This document shows positions 1 to 11,212 of a DNA stretch of 64,000 bases, piece after piece; the first letter of the stretch is position 1, and every line of letters starts with the position of its first letter. A model generated the notes under the pieces. The model was not told where the DNA came from. It worked only from the letters and a program-made list of their open reading frames with translations, and ran no database searches. The stretch covers positions 372,001-436,000 of the forward strand of contig NZ_RSEB01000004.1 of the NCBI RefSeq assembly GCF_003933745.1, written 5' to 3'. The stretch is from Glycomyces terrestris (GTDB taxonomy: Bacteria; Actinomycetota; Actinomycetes; Mycobacteriales; Micromonosporaceae). A program made the position numbers and the translations under genes.

Positions 1-718
1 CGGAAGTCGGCGTTGAGGCGGCCGATGACGTCGAGGCCGATCTCCTTGGGGCAGGCCGCGGCGCACTCGCCGGTGTTGGTGCACCCGCCGAAGCCGGCCT
101 CGTCGTGGGCGGCGACCATGCCCAGGACGCGGGTGGCGCGCTCGGGCTGCCCCTGCGGGGTCAGGCCCAGGTGGGCGACCTTCGCGCCCATGAACAGCAT
201 CCCGGACCCGTTGGGGCAGGCCGCGACGCACGCGCCGCAGCCGATGCACGCGGCGGCCGAGAACGCGGCGTCGGCGTCCTGCTTGGGGATGGGGACGGCG
301 TGCGCGTCGGGGGCGGTCCCGGTCGGCGCGGAGATGTACCCGCCGGCCTGGATGATCCGGTCGAACGCGGACCGGTCGACCACGAGGTCCTTGATGACCG
401 GGAACGCGCCGGCGCGCCACGGCTCGATGTCGATCGAGTCGCCGTCCTTGAACTTGCGCATGTGCAGCTGGCAGGTCGTGGTCGCGGCCTGCGGGCCGTG
501 CGGCTGGCCGTCGATGACCAGCGAGCACGCGCCGCAGATCCCCTCGCGGCAGTCGTGGTCGAACGCGACCGGGTCGTCGCCCTCGGCGATGAGGCGCTCG
601 TTGAGGACGTCGAGCATCTCCAGGAAGGAGGCGTCCTCGGAGACGTCGTCGAGTTCGTAGGAGACCATCCGGCCCTTGGCGTCGGCGCTGCTCTGGCGCC
701 AGATGCGCAGCTTGAGTT

Positions 719-722
<4 letters not shown>
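1..722 (-). CDS. sdhB: Succinate dehydrogenase iron-sulfur subunit (partial, C-terminus cut by window edge)
   Basis: This subunit passes electrons from the flavoprotein to the membrane anchor of complex II. About 240 residues are visible, and family members are near 245-250, so only a few are missing. The N-terminal ferredoxin domain carries the [2Fe-2S] cysteines C58, C63, C66 and C84. The C-terminal domain carries C159, C162, C165 and C169, and then C214, C220 and C224, which fits the usual [4Fe-4S] and [3Fe-4S] centres. The GTG start overlaps the sdhA stop (AAGTGA), so the two are translationally coupled. Gene order C-A-B and sizes match the Sdh1 type of mycobacteria (Rv0247c-Rv0249c), which reduces menaquinone; that match is from family knowledge. 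Confidence 0.95.
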
Positions 723-2656
<1,934 letters not shown>

Positions 2657-2657
2657 A

Positions 2658-3395
2658 TCACTTCACCAGTCCGAACGTGACCGACAGGGGCACGATGGCG
2701 AACCCCACGACGACGACAAGGGCGACCGCCAGCGCCACCGCCTGGGTGCGCTTGCGCCACTTCGTGTCCGGCCCGGCGATCGTCTGCACCGCCGACCAGA
2801 CCCCGTGGCGCAGGTGGAACCCGAGGGCCACCAGCGCCAGCAGGTAGAACACCGTGACCGGCCACCGCTCGGGGCTGAACGTGGCCACCACGGCCCCGTA
2901 CGCGTCCGGGACGTCCTTGACCGGGTTCACCGTCCGGAACGTCAGGTCCAGCAGGTGCCAGGCCACGAACAGGACGAGGACGGCCGCGCCCCAGCGCATG
3001 GTCGCCACCGCGTGCCGCGACTCGCCCTTGGCGGGCTTGCGCGAGTGGTAGCGGACCGGGCGCGCGGCCAGGGACCGGCGGGTGAGCACGACCGCCGACC
3101 AGATGTGGACCGCGGCCAGGACGATCAGGCCCACGCGCAGCACCCACAGCACCGTTTCGTGCGGCAGCAGCGGCTCGCCGAGGGTGCGCAGGCCGTGCGC
3201 GTACGCGTTCATCTCCTCGCGGCCCTCGAACACGTGCAGGTTGCCGGCCATGTGCACGATGATGAACAGGACGAGGAGGACGCCCGAGACCGCCATGGCG
3301 ATCTTGAGCCCGATGTTCGACCGCCACGGCCCCGTGGGCTTGGGCGCGCGCTTCGCCGGACGCGCGGCGGTGCGCGATTGCAGATCCGTAGACAC
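2658..3395 (-). CDS. sdhC: Succinate dehydrogenase cytochrome b anchor subunit
   Basis: A membrane anchor of 245 residues with five hydrophobic segments after a basic 26-residue N-terminus. This is the single-polypeptide, dihaem type found in Gram-positive bacteria rather than separate SdhC and SdhD. Candidate haem histidines sit inside or next to helices (HMAGNLH, HIWSA, HAVATM, WHLLDL, FHLRHG). It is the first gene of the operon and sdhA begins immediately after it. A LysR gene is divergent, with 71 bp between the two starts, so the promoter and any LysR control must lie in that gap. Confidence 0.92.
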   Translation of the reverse strand: MSTDLQSRTAARPAKRAPKPTGPWRSNIGLKIAMAVSGVLLVLFIIVHMAGNLHVFEGREEMNAYAHGLRTLGEPLLPHETVLWVLRVGLIVLAAVHIWSAVVLTRRSLAARPVRYHSRKPAKGESRHAVATMRWGAAVLVLFVAWHLLDLTFRTVNPVKDVPDAYGAVVATFSPERWPVTVFYLLALVALGFHLRHGVWSAVQTIAGPDTKWRKRTQAVALAVALVVVVGFAIVPLSVTFGLVK

Positions 3396-3434
3396 GACCG
3401 GATGCTAGACGCGACCGGCCTCACCGGTCCAATT

Positions 3435-3456
3435 CATGGCAGAACCCCGTTCCATG
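3435..3456. promoter_or_regulatory. Candidate LysR-type dyad in the sdhC / LysR divergent gap
   Basis: CATGG and CCATG form an inverted repeat separated by 12 bp (3435-3439 and 3452-3456), ending 10 bp before the LysR start. A dyad of this spacing in the gap between a LysR gene and its divergent neighbour is the usual place for the autoregulatory site. That it binds this LysR is inferred from position only. Confidence 0.4.
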
Positions 3457-3466
3457 CCGATACGTT

Positions 3467-4399
3467 ATGGACATGCGCCCGCAGCAGCTCCAAGCCTTCC
3501 TCACCGTCGCACAAACCCGACATTTCACTCACGCGGCCGAAGAACTCGGTGTGACACAACCGTCATTGAGCAAACAGATCCAAGCCCTCGAAACCGAACT
3601 CGGCGCCGCCCTCCTCACCCGCTCCCGCGGCCGCATCGAACTCACCGACGCCGGCCACACCCTCCTGCCCCACGCCCGCCGCATCACCGCCGCCCACGCC
3701 GCCGCCCGCGCCGACATCGACGACGTCCTCGCCGTCCGCGCCGGCCACCTCCGCCTCGGCGCCACCCCCTCCCTCTGCTCCTGGCTCATCGCCCCCCTCC
3801 TCACCCGCTACCGCGACGCCCACCCCGGCGTCACCGTCACCCTCACCGAAGACGGCTCCGGCCCCCTCGCCGGCCACCTCGCCGCCGGCGACCTCGACCT
3901 CGCCTTCACCGCCGGCGACACCGGCGCCGACCCCAGCCTCCACGTCCAACCCCTCCTCGCCGAAGCCCTCGTCGTCGCCTCCGCCGCCCACCTCCCGCCC
4001 CTCACCCGCCAGGCCTACATCGGCCTCCCCCAACTCAGAGAACAGGCCTTCGTCCTCCCCGCCCACGGCTACGACCTCCGCGACCTCACCATCACCACCT
4101 GCGAAGCCGCCGGCTTCACCCCCCGCACCGGCGTCGACGGCGGCGCCACCGACGCCGTCGCCTCCCTCGTCGAAGCCGGCCTCGGCATCGCCCTCCTGCC
4201 CGCCATGATCGCCGCCGGACACCCCGGCCTGCGCGCCACACCCCTCGCACCCCCCGGCGCCTCCCGCACCATCGCGCTGGCCTCGCGGCGGGAGGCCCCG
4301 CTCACCAAGGCCGCGCAGGCGTTCGCCGCGTGCCTGGAGGAGCACCTGACCGACCTGCACGCGTGGGGGCGCCTGCCCGAGGGGATGCGCGCGGTCTAG
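3467..4399 (+). CDS. LysR-family transcriptional regulator, divergent from sdhCAB
   Basis: A 310-residue LysR regulator. The winged helix-turn-helix covers about residues 5-64 (AVAQTRHFTHAAEELGVTQPS-type core), followed by the linker helix and a periplasmic-binding-like effector domain from about residue 90. The first ATG is used. No good Shine-Dalgarno precedes it, so the mRNA may be leaderless or start at the in-frame ATG 6 bases later. Its stop overlaps the stop of the convergent ankyrin gene. The divergent arrangement suggests it controls the succinate dehydrogenase operon, but the effector is unknown. Confidence 0.88.
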   Translation: MDMRPQQLQAFLTVAQTRHFTHAAEELGVTQPSLSKQIQALETELGAALLTRSRGRIELTDAGHTLLPHARRITAAHAAARADIDDVLAVRAGHLRLGATPSLCSWLIAPLLTRYRDAHPGVTVTLTEDGSGPLAGHLAAGDLDLAFTAGDTGADPSLHVQPLLAEALVVASAAHLPPLTRQAYIGLPQLREQAFVLPAHGYDLRDLTITTCEAAGFTPRTGVDGGATDAVASLVEAGLGIALLPAMIAAGHPGLRATPLAPPGASRTIALASRREAPLTKAAQAFAACLEEHLTDLHAWGRLPEGMRAV

Positions 4400-4764
4400 G
4401 CGAAGGTGTCGCGGTCGAACATCGCGGCGATCTGCCGCGCCGAGGGCGTCCCCGCGTCCGGGTCCGCTCCCGCGCCGAGGAGCACCGCGGTGACGTCCTC
4501 GAAGTTCTTGAACACCGCCCCCGCCAGCGGCGACTGCTGCCGGTCGTTGCACCGGTCCACGTCCGCCCCCGCCTCGACCAGCGCCCGCACCGTCCCGGCA
4601 TGCCCGTGGTAGGCCGCGAGCATCAGCAGCGAGTCCCCCGACCCGTTCACCAGGTCGACCGGGAGACCGCCCGCGACGAACGCGAGGAGCCGCTCCGTCT
4701 CGCCCGCCCGGGCCAGGTCGAAGGCCGCCTCGGCGATGCTGCGGAAGTCCTCGTCGTCGCTCAT
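4396..4764 (-). CDS. Small ankyrin-repeat protein
   Basis: A 122-residue protein of ankyrin repeats. Repeat signatures can be read as GSGDSLLMLAAYHGHAGTV, then RALVEAGADVDRCNDRQQS and PLAGAVFKNFEDVTAVLLGAGADP. The start at 4764 gives a protein that begins just before the first repeat; upstream codons in the same frame are Arg/Ser-rich and unlikely to be coding. Ankyrin repeats bind proteins, and the partner is not indicated. Its stop codon shares the palindrome CTAG with the convergent LysR stop (4396-4399), so the genes meet with no spacer and no terminator. Confidence 0.82.
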   Translation of the reverse strand: MSDDEDFRSIAEAAFDLARAGETERLLAFVAGGLPVDLVNGSGDSLLMLAAYHGHAGTVRALVEAGADVDRCNDRQQSPLAGAVFKNFEDVTAVLLGAGADPDAGTPSARQIAAMFDRDTFA

Positions 4765-4985
4765 GCGCACCAGCTTGGCACACCCGCACGCCGCCCGCGC
4801 CCCGATCCGCGCGCACTCCGCTGTGGACGGCGAAACGCACCGGTTCACCCGCCCAGGTGTCGCGCCGGGTATTGACACGACTGCGCTCAGGTGGGAAAGA
4901 TTGATGCGGGCCCGCAGGCGATGCGCTGACACGAACCGCCGCGCCGCCCGTATCGGTGGGGACGAGCACGGTGAGGGACTCGGGC

Positions 4986-5258
4986 ATGAGCGAGCCGAAA
5001 ATCCTAGGACAGTTCCAATTGGAACATCGGACCATTCAGGTCAGCGGCGACGACGGCAACGCCGGCACGGTCTGGCTCCAGCGGCTCCACCCCGACCCGC
5101 CCATGGCGCTGGGGTGCGTCGTCGAACTCGACTCCCCCACCCCCCGGCTGCGCCTGTACCGCGCCGAATGGCCCGACGCGCTCCGCGAACGCGCCAAAGC
5201 CCACACCGTCGCGATCTGGAAGGCGTCCCGGAGCTTAACGACGCCAGGCGCGCGATGA
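4986..5258 (+). CDS. Small conserved-looking protein of unknown function
   Basis: A 90-residue protein with no domain I recognise. It looks coding: from about codon 15 the third positions are almost all G or C, and the composition is balanced (VELDSPTPRLRLYRAEW, DALRERAKAHTVAIWKASR). The last residues SLTTPGAR lie opposite the conserved end of the pabB-like gene, so its own C-terminus may be shortened. A TTGACA box is at 4873-4878 and may belong to its promoter. It lies entirely within the antisense of the 3' part of the pabB-like frame (5041-5258). Confidence 0.6.
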   Translation: MSEPKILGQFQLEHRTIQVSGDDGNAGTVWLQRLHPDPPMALGCVVELDSPTPRLRLYRAEWPDALRERAKAHTVAIWKASRSLTTPGAR

Positions 5259-6372
5259 CCGCCCCGGCCTTCGCCTCCGCCTCGGCCACCTCCGCGTCCG
5301 GCACCGACCGCCACGTCACGCCCCCGCCCGCCCACACATGGACCCGGTCGGCGTCGACCGCGACCGTGCGGATCGTCACGCCCAACCGCACCCGGTCCTC
5401 CTGCACGAACCCGAACGCGCCCATCGCCGGACCCCGGCCCACCGGCTCCAGCCCCGACACCAGGCCGAGCATCGCCAGCTTCGGCGTGCCCGTCACCGAC
5501 CCCGGCGGGCACACCGCCCGCAGCACCGCCGCCAACCCCGTCCCCGGCGCGATCCGGCACACCACCGTCGACTCCGCCTGCCACAGCCGGTCCCACCGCG
5601 CCAGCGCGAACAACCGCTCCACCTCGACCGAGCCCGGCACCGCCACCCGCGCCAGGTCGTTGCGGCAAAGATCCACGATCATGACGTGCTCGGCCCGCTC
5701 CTTCACCGACCCCAGCAGCGCCGCCCGGCCCGCCGCCGTCGCCGGCGCCGTCCCCTTGATCGGATACGTCGCCGCCCGCTCCCCCGCGACCGTCAAGAAC
5801 GCCTCCGGAGAACCGGACGCCACCAGCCAGCCCGCACCCGACAGCACCCCGCCCCACGCCGCGCCCTCGATGCCCGCCACCGCCGCCGCGATACCCGCCG
5901 GATCCCCCGACCACGGCGCCGACCGGTGACCCACCACGTTCGCCACGTACACCTCGCCGCGCCCGATCGCCTCCTGCACCGCCACGACCGCCTTCGCATG
6001 ATCGGCACCCGACCACGACGCCCGCCACGGCCCCACCGAGAACCCCCCGGCCTCGACCGCAGGCCGGGCCGGGCCGTGCGCGTACGCGACCAAGACGAGG
6101 TCCGGGACCGCCGGCACCGGACTCGGCGCCCCCGTCGCACCCCCGACCATCACCGCGCCGGCCGCCGCCGACACCAGCACCGCCACCCCGCACACCGCAC
6201 CCTCGGCGCCCTCATGCGGCACCCGGAACCGGTCGCAGAACGCCGCCGCCAGCGCCGCCGGATCACCGCCGTCACCGACCCGCCACTCCAACCGGTCGAC
6301 CTCCACCAACCGGTCACGGCACCCCGCCGCCACCCCCGGCGGCGCCGGCGCCACGGCACCCAAGATCGACAT
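5041..6372 (-). CDS. pabB: Chorismate-binding enzyme, aminodeoxychorismate synthase component I type
   Basis: The chorismate-utilising domain fills the protein to about residue 378. It shows YPIKGTAP near residue 200, VDLCRNDLARV, and the C-terminal signature PPGSVTGTPK followed by GAFGFVQEDRVRLGVTIRT and AEAEAKAGAV. The Lys in PIKGT is characteristic of PabB (4-amino-4-deoxychorismate formation for folate), where anthranilate synthases have Ala. The N-terminal part is short, so a glutamine amidotransferase partner would have to be encoded elsewhere. The frame then runs about 65 Arg-rich codons to 5041, antisense to the small gene at 4986-5258. These codons look like read-through rather than protein of functional value. 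The start is ATG 6372. Confidence 0.8.
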   Translation of the reverse strand: MSILGAVAPAPPGVAAGCRDRLVEVDRLEWRVGDGGDPAALAAAFCDRFRVPHEGAEGAVCGVAVLVSAAAGAVMVGGATGAPSPVPAVPDLVLVAYAHGPARPAVEAGGFSVGPWRASWSGADHAKAVVAVQEAIGRGEVYVANVVGHRSAPWSGDPAGIAAAVAGIEGAAWGGVLSGAGWLVASGSPEAFLTVAGERAATYPIKGTAPATAAGRAALLGSVKERAEHVMIVDLCRNDLARVAVPGSVEVERLFALARWDRLWQAESTVVCRIAPGTGLAAVLRAVCPPGSVTGTPKLAMLGLVSGLEPVGRGPAMGAFGFVQEDRVRLGVTIRTVAVDADRVHVWAGGGVTWRSVPDAEVAEAEAKAGAVIARLASLSSGTPSRSRRCGLWRVRGARRAIRRGTGAAGGWGSRVRRRTPAPWAGRGGAAGARPCRRCRRRR

Positions 6373-6424
6373 GCCCCCAGTGTCACCCAACCCGAGCCCC
6401 CCTCCCGAACCCGAGTGGGACACC

Positions 6425-8101
6425 TCACGCCGGAGCGATCTCCCCCAGGATCCCCCCATCGGCCGGCGCCGGCAGGAACGACCCACCACCGGCCTCCGCC
6501 AGCAACCCCAGATTCTCCGCGTTCGCCGACCCGAACCCGACCGTGTATACCGCCACACCACCGCCAAGGCCCTGCAACGCCGCCGCCGTCTCGTCGACCG
6601 TCGGCACACTCGCGGTGTCCTCACCCGAATTCGTCAACACCACCACCACGTTCGCCGCGCCCTCCACCGCATTCGCCTGCACCTCCCCGTACGCCGCCAC
6701 CAGAGCGTCGTACAACGGCGACGGCCCCTCGTACACCGCCTCCTCCGACAGGTCGTACAACCCCTCCGTCAATGCCGACTTCCCCTCCTCCGACATCTCC
6801 GCCGACGCCACCACCGACCGCCAGTTCGACTCACCCCCCGCACCGACCCCGTACTCCCACAACCCCGCACGCCACGTCGGCTCCATCTCACCGACCATGT
6901 CCACCGCCATCCGCACCGCCGCGATCCCCGCCTCGACCGTCTCACCCCCGTACTCGACCGTCTCCTCCATCACCGCCGACGACCAGTCCAACAGGAACAG
7001 CACGTTCAGATCCTGCGCGCCCTGCTGCCACGCCCGCACCGCCGCACCCACCGACTCCGGCGTCGTCTGCCCCAACGCCGCAGCCGCATCCTCCACCGGC
7101 GCCAGATCCGGATCCGCGAACGCCCCCGACGCCACCGCGTCCGCCACATACGACCCGAACATCTCCGCGATCCGCGCATCCGACGCCGACACCCAGCCCG
7201 CACCCCCCAGCACCACATACGACGCCACCGCCGACACCGCCGCCCCGCTCGGCACCACCGGCACCAGCGGATCGACCGCATCCGAGCCCTCGTTGAAATC
7301 CTCCACCTGGTAATCCAGCAACGTCATCACCTGCGACGCGTCACCGGCCTCCGCATACGCCGCCCGCAGCGCATCCCCGTCCGCCGCCGACGACCCCGCC
7401 TCGATCGCCGCCGCATACGCATCCGCCGCCCCCTGCGAAAAACCCCCGGCCCCATCCGACGACGCGTTCAACAGCGCCACCAGACCCTCCGTCGACGACC
7501 GCGGATTCGCCGCCGCCAGACTGACCGACCCCGCCGCGGCCGCCGCCACCACGTCCTCCCACGACGGCGGCTCACCACCCAGCCACCCCAGCTCCGTCGC
7601 CGTCGACTCCGCCACCGCCAGCACCGACTCCGCCTCACCCAGCGCCAACGGCTCCGACGACACATACCCCGCCGTCGCCTCACCCGACGACACCAGCGAC
7701 ACCCACGCCTGCGCATCCGGCGCCCACGCGATCGGCCGCGGACCCAACCGCATCGTGTCCCACCCCGAACTGATCCCCGACGACGCATCCGCCGCCGACA
7801 CCTCGGTCACCTCGACCCCGATGCACTGCCCGTCCAACTCGGGCTGCTCCAACTCCCACGCCTGCGCCGCATCCCCCAGCGCACCCGCCACCCCCGGCGC
7901 CGCCGCCACCGCCACCCGGTACACCTCACCCGAGCACCCCGACCGCAGCAACGCCACGAAACCCCACGTCAACCCCGACGCCACCAGCACGCACACCAGC
8001 GTGATCACGATCCACGGCGCCACCAGCCGCTGCTGACCGCCCTTCTTGCGCCGCCGACCGGTGCGGTGCGACTTCACCTTGTGCTCAATACCGAAAACCA
8101 T
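6425..8101 (-). CDS. Membrane-anchored substrate-binding-like protein with C-terminal VWA domain
   Basis: A 558-residue protein. A basic N-terminus (KSHRTGRRRKKGG) precedes one transmembrane helix at about residues 28-52. The middle, from about residue 58 to 350, resembles the solute-binding-like half found in many actinobacterial VWA proteins (VAVAAAPGVAGALGDAAQ, then SVSLAAANP). The C-terminal third is a von Willebrand A fold starting at NVLFLLDWSSAV. The metal-binding motif reads DWSSA instead of DxSxS, so metal-dependent adhesion may be weakened. The product is probably extracytoplasmic with the anchor at the N-terminus. The role is unknown. It is downstream of gcvP and separated by a hairpin, so probably not in the same operon. 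Confidence 0.78.
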   Translation of the reverse strand: MVFGIEHKVKSHRTGRRRKKGGQQRLVAPWIVITLVCVLVASGLTWGFVALLRSGCSGEVYRVAVAAAPGVAGALGDAAQAWELEQPELDGQCIGVEVTEVSAADASSGISSGWDTMRLGPRPIAWAPDAQAWVSLVSSGEATAGYVSSEPLALGEAESVLAVAESTATELGWLGGEPPSWEDVVAAAAAGSVSLAAANPRSSTEGLVALLNASSDGAGGFSQGAADAYAAAIEAGSSAADGDALRAAYAEAGDASQVMTLLDYQVEDFNEGSDAVDPLVPVVPSGAAVSAVASYVVLGGAGWVSASDARIAEMFGSYVADAVASGAFADPDLAPVEDAAAALGQTTPESVGAAVRAWQQGAQDLNVLFLLDWSSAVMEETVEYGGETVEAGIAAVRMAVDMVGEMEPTWRAGLWEYGVGAGGESNWRSVVASAEMSEEGKSALTEGLYDLSEEAVYEGPSPLYDALVAAYGEVQANAVEGAANVVVVLTNSGEDTASVPTVDETAAALQGLGGGVAVYTVGFGSANAENLGLLAEAGGGSFLPAPADGGILGEIAPA

Positions 8102-8154
8102 GCGCGTCACTCCTGGGGGATCGTCGGCGCCCAGTGTAAAGCCCGCACGGCGAA

Positions 8155-8180
8155 GGCCCGCCCACAGTAGTGAGCGGGCC
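8155..8180 (-). terminator. Hairpin after gcvP
   Basis: GGCCCGC (8155-8161) pairs with GCGGGCC (8174-8180), with extra CAC/GTG pairing inside, 20 bp beyond the gcvP stop. It separates gcvP from the VWA gene. Confidence 0.6.
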
Positions 8181-8199
8181 TCCCCCGAACGGTCCCCGG

Positions 8200-11019
8200 C
8201 TACTCCCCGAACGCCTCGACCGGCGGACACGTGCACGCCAGGTTCCGGTCCCCCCACGCATTGTCGATCCGACCCACCGGCGGCCAGTACTTCTGCCCCG
8301 ACACCCCGCCAGGCCACGCCGCCCGCGACCGCGAATACACCCGACCCCACTCGTCCGCCGTCGCCACCGCCGCCGTGTGCGGCGCCGCCCGCAGCGCCGA
8401 ATCCTCCACCGCGACCGCACCCGACGCGACCTCAGCGATCTCCTCCCGGATCGCCACCATCGCATCGACGAACCGGTCCAGCTCGGCCAGGTCCTCCGAC
8501 TCCGTCGGCTCCACCATCAGCGTCCCCGCCACCGGGAACGACATCGTCGGCGCATGGAACCCGTAGTCGATCAACCGCTTCGCCACATCCTCGACCGTCA
8601 CCCCCGACTCCCGCGACAGCTCCCGCAGATCCAGGATGCACTCATGCGCCACCAGCCCGTGCTCACCCGTGTACAGCACCGGGAAGTGATCCCGCAACCG
8701 CGCCGCCACATAGTTCGCCGCCAGCACCGCCGACGCCGTCGCCGCCGTCACCCCCGCCGACCCCATCATCCGCAGATACATCCACGGAATCTGCAGAATC
8801 CCCGCCGAACCCCACCGCGCCTGCGACACCGGCCCCACCGGACCCGCCGCCGCCTCCGACGGGTCCGACGGCAGGAACGGCACCAGATGCGCCGCCACCG
8901 CCACCGGACCCACACCCGGACCACCACCGCCGTGCGGAATGCAGAACGTCTTGTGCAGGTTCAGATGCGACACGTCCGCCCCGAACCGCCCCGGCTTCGC
9001 CCACCCCAGCAAAGCATTCAAATTCGCACCGTCCACATACACCTGACCGCCCGCGTCATGCACCCGCGCGCACACCTCGACGATCGTCGACTCGTACACC
9101 CCGTGCGTCGACGGATACGTCACCATCAGCGCCGCCAACCGGTCCGCGTGCGCCGCGATCTTCGCGTCCAGATCAGCGAGGTCCACGTTCCCCGCCTCAT
9201 CGCACCCCACCACCACGACCCGCATCCCCGCCAGCACCGCGCTGGCGGCGTTGGTGCCGTGGGCGGAGGCGGGGATGAGGCAGACGTCGCGGCCGGTCTC
9301 GCCGCGGTCGTGCTGCCAGGCGCGGATGGCCAGGAGCCCGGCGAGCTCGCCCTGGGACCCGGCGTTGGGCTGCACGGAGACGGCCGCGTACCCGCACACG
9401 TCGGCGAGCCAGCCTTCGAGCTGCTCGATGAGGATCCGCCAGCCCTCGGTCTGGTCGGCGGGGGCCAGGGGGTGGACGTCGGCGAACGCGGGCCAGGAGA
9501 TCGGCTCCATCTCGGCGGCCGCGTTGAGCTTCATCGTGCACGACCCCAGCGGGATCATGCCGCGGTCGAGCCCGTAGTCCATGTCGGCGAGGCGCTTGAG
9601 GTAGCGCATCATCGCCGTCTCGGAGTGGTGGGCGGTGAACACCGGGTGGGTCAGGTACGCGGACTCGCGCGCCAGGCCGGCCGGGACCGCGGCGGCGGCC
9701 GGGGCGGCGAGGGGGACGCCGAACGCGGCGCACACGGCCTCGAGGTCGGCCTCGGTCGTGGTCTCGTCGCACGCGACCGCGACCGTGTCCGCGTCGACCC
9801 GGCGCACGTTGACGCCCGCGGCGGCGGCCGCGGCCACCACCTCGTCCGCGCGGCCCGCCACGGGCACGGTCACGGTGTCGAAGAACGCGTCCCCGGCGAC
9901 GCTCACGCCGGCCCCGGTCAGGGACGCGGCCAAGCGCGCAGCCTGGCCCGCCGCGTGCTCGGCGATCGCCCGCAGCCCCCGCGGACCGTGCCACACCGCG
10001 AACGACGACGCGATCACCGCCGGCAGCACCTGCGCGGTGCAGATGTTGCTCGTGGCCTTCTCACGGCGGATGTGCTGCTCGCGCGCCTGAAGCGCCAGAC
10101 GCAGCGCGGGCCGGTCGCCCGAGTCGCGCGACACCCCCACCAGGCGGCCCGGCAACTGCCGCTGCAACGACTCGCGCACGGCCATGTAGCCCGCGTGCGG
10201 GCCGCCGAAGCCCATCGGCATCCCGAACCGCTGCGTCGACCCGACCGCGATGTCCGCCCCGAACTCGCCCGGGGCCCGCAGCAGCGTCAGCGCCAGCAGG
10301 TCGGCCGCGACCGACACCAGCGCCCCCTGCGCGTGCGCGGCCTCCACGACCGCGCCCCAGTCCCGCACCGACCCGTCGGCCCCCGGGTACTGGAGCAGCA
10401 CCCCGAACGCGCCCTCCGGGACGCCATCGGACAGGTCGGCCACCCGCAGGTCGATCCCCACCGGCTCCGCCCGCGTCGCCAGCACCGCGAGCGTCTGCGG
10501 CAGCACCCGCGCGTCGACCGCGAACACGTCGCCCGCCCCGCGCTTCGCCGCCCGGCGCGCCAGCAGCATCGCCTCGGCCGCCGCGGTCGCCTCGTCCAAC
10601 AGGCTCGCGCCCGCCACCGGCAGCCCCGTCAGGTCCGCGACCATCGTCTGGAAGTTCAGCAGCGCCTCCAGGCGCCCCTGGCTGATCTCCGCCTGGTACG
10701 GCGTGTACGCCGTGTACCACGACGGGTTCTCCAGCACGTTCCGGCGGATCACCGCCGGCGTGTGCGTCCCGTAGTAGCCCAGGCCGATCATCGACCGCAT
10801 CGGCCGGTTCAACCCGGCCAGCGCCCGCAGCTCGGCCTGCGCCTCGGTCTCCGACACCGCCGGCGGCAGCCCCAGGCCATCAGCGGAGCGGATGAGCGCG
10901 GGCATGCACGCGTCCATCAGCGCCTCGAGGCTCGGATACCCGACCGCCTTGAGCATGGCGTCCTGATCCGCGGGATCGGTGCCGATGTGGCGGGCGGCGA
11001 AAGAAGAACGGTCGGTCAC
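8200..11019 (-). CDS. gcvP: Glycine dehydrogenase (decarboxylating), P protein of the glycine cleavage system
   Basis: The PLP enzyme that decarboxylates glycine and transfers aminomethyl to the lipoyl arm of GcvH. The product has 939 residues with the N- and C-terminal halves fused, as in the single-chain form. The N-terminus has the conserved [21 protein letters not shown], and the PLP lysine is K690 in [18 protein letters not shown]. The start is GTG 11019 behind GGAGG with a good spacer; upstream codons in the same frame overlap a glycine riboswitch. gcvH is about 2 kb upstream on the same strand. No gcvT or lpd is in the window. Confidence 0.96.
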   Translation of the reverse strand: MTDRSSFAARHIGTDPADQDAMLKAVGYPSLEALMDACMPALIRSADGLGLPPAVSETEAQAELRALAGLNRPMRSMIGLGYYGTHTPAVIRRNVLENPSWYTAYTPYQAEISQGRLEALLNFQTMVADLTGLPVAGASLLDEATAAAEAMLLARRAAKRGAGDVFAVDARVLPQTLAVLATRAEPVGIDLRVADLSDGVPEGAFGVLLQYPGADGSVRDWGAVVEAAHAQGALVSVAADLLALTLLRAPGEFGADIAVGSTQRFGMPMGFGGPHAGYMAVRESLQRQLPGRLVGVSRDSGDRPALRLALQAREQHIRREKATSNICTAQVLPAVIASSFAVWHGPRGLRAIAEHAAGQAARLAASLTGAGVSVAGDAFFDTVTVPVAGRADEVVAAAAAAGVNVRRVDADTVAVACDETTTEADLEAVCAAFGVPLAAPAAAAVPAGLARESAYLTHPVFTAHHSETAMMRYLKRLADMDYGLDRGMIPLGSCTMKLNAAAEMEPISWPAFADVHPLAPADQTEGWRILIEQLEGWLADVCGYAAVSVQPNAGSQGELAGLLAIRAWQHDRGETGRDVCLIPASAHGTNAASAVLAGMRVVVVGCDEAGNVDLADLDAKIAAHADRLAALMVTYPSTHGVYESTIVEVCARVHDAGGQVYVDGANLNALLGWAKPGRFGADVSHLNLHKTFCIPHGGGGPGVGPVAVAAHLVPFLPSDPSEAAAGPVGPVSQARWGSAGILQIPWMYLRMMGSAGVTAATASAVLAANYVAARLRDHFPVLYTGEHGLVAHECILDLRELSRESGVTVEDVAKRLIDYGFHAPTMSFPVAGTLMVEPTESEDLAELDRFVDAMVAIREEIAEVASGAVAVEDSALRAAPHTAAVATADEWGRVYSRSRAAWPGGVSGQKYWPPVGRIDNAWGDRNLACTCPPVEAFGE

Positions 11020-11059
11020 GGTACCTCCGGTGACATGGGACGACACTGGCATCCCCTCG

Positions 11060-11190
11060 TCTGTCACCGGCGGTGCGGCTTCAGAGCGGCCTGTTCCGAA
11101 CGGTCCTGGTACCTGAGAGTTTGAAGCGAGGGACTTGCCCCTTCGGTGCCGTGTAGCGCATGAGGCCCACGATCTCTCCCGCCCGGTTTT
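11060..11190 (-). promoter_or_regulatory. Glycine riboswitch in the gcvP leader
   Basis: On the minus strand the leader contains the glycine-aptamer core in order: GGCGGGAGAG (near 11180), CACCGAAGGGGCAAG (11135-11150), and AACTCTCAGG (about 11110-11119), which pairs back with GGGAGAG. These are the conserved sequences of the gcvT-type RNA motif. Only one such core is visible, so this looks like a single aptamer rather than the tandem form. A 3' segment rich in pairing potential follows, up to the gcvP Shine-Dalgarno. The expected action is to raise gcvP expression when glycine is high. Exact boundaries are approximate. Confidence 0.85.
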
Positions 11191-11212
11191 CCGGCTCTGC
11201 CGCCATCGTAGG

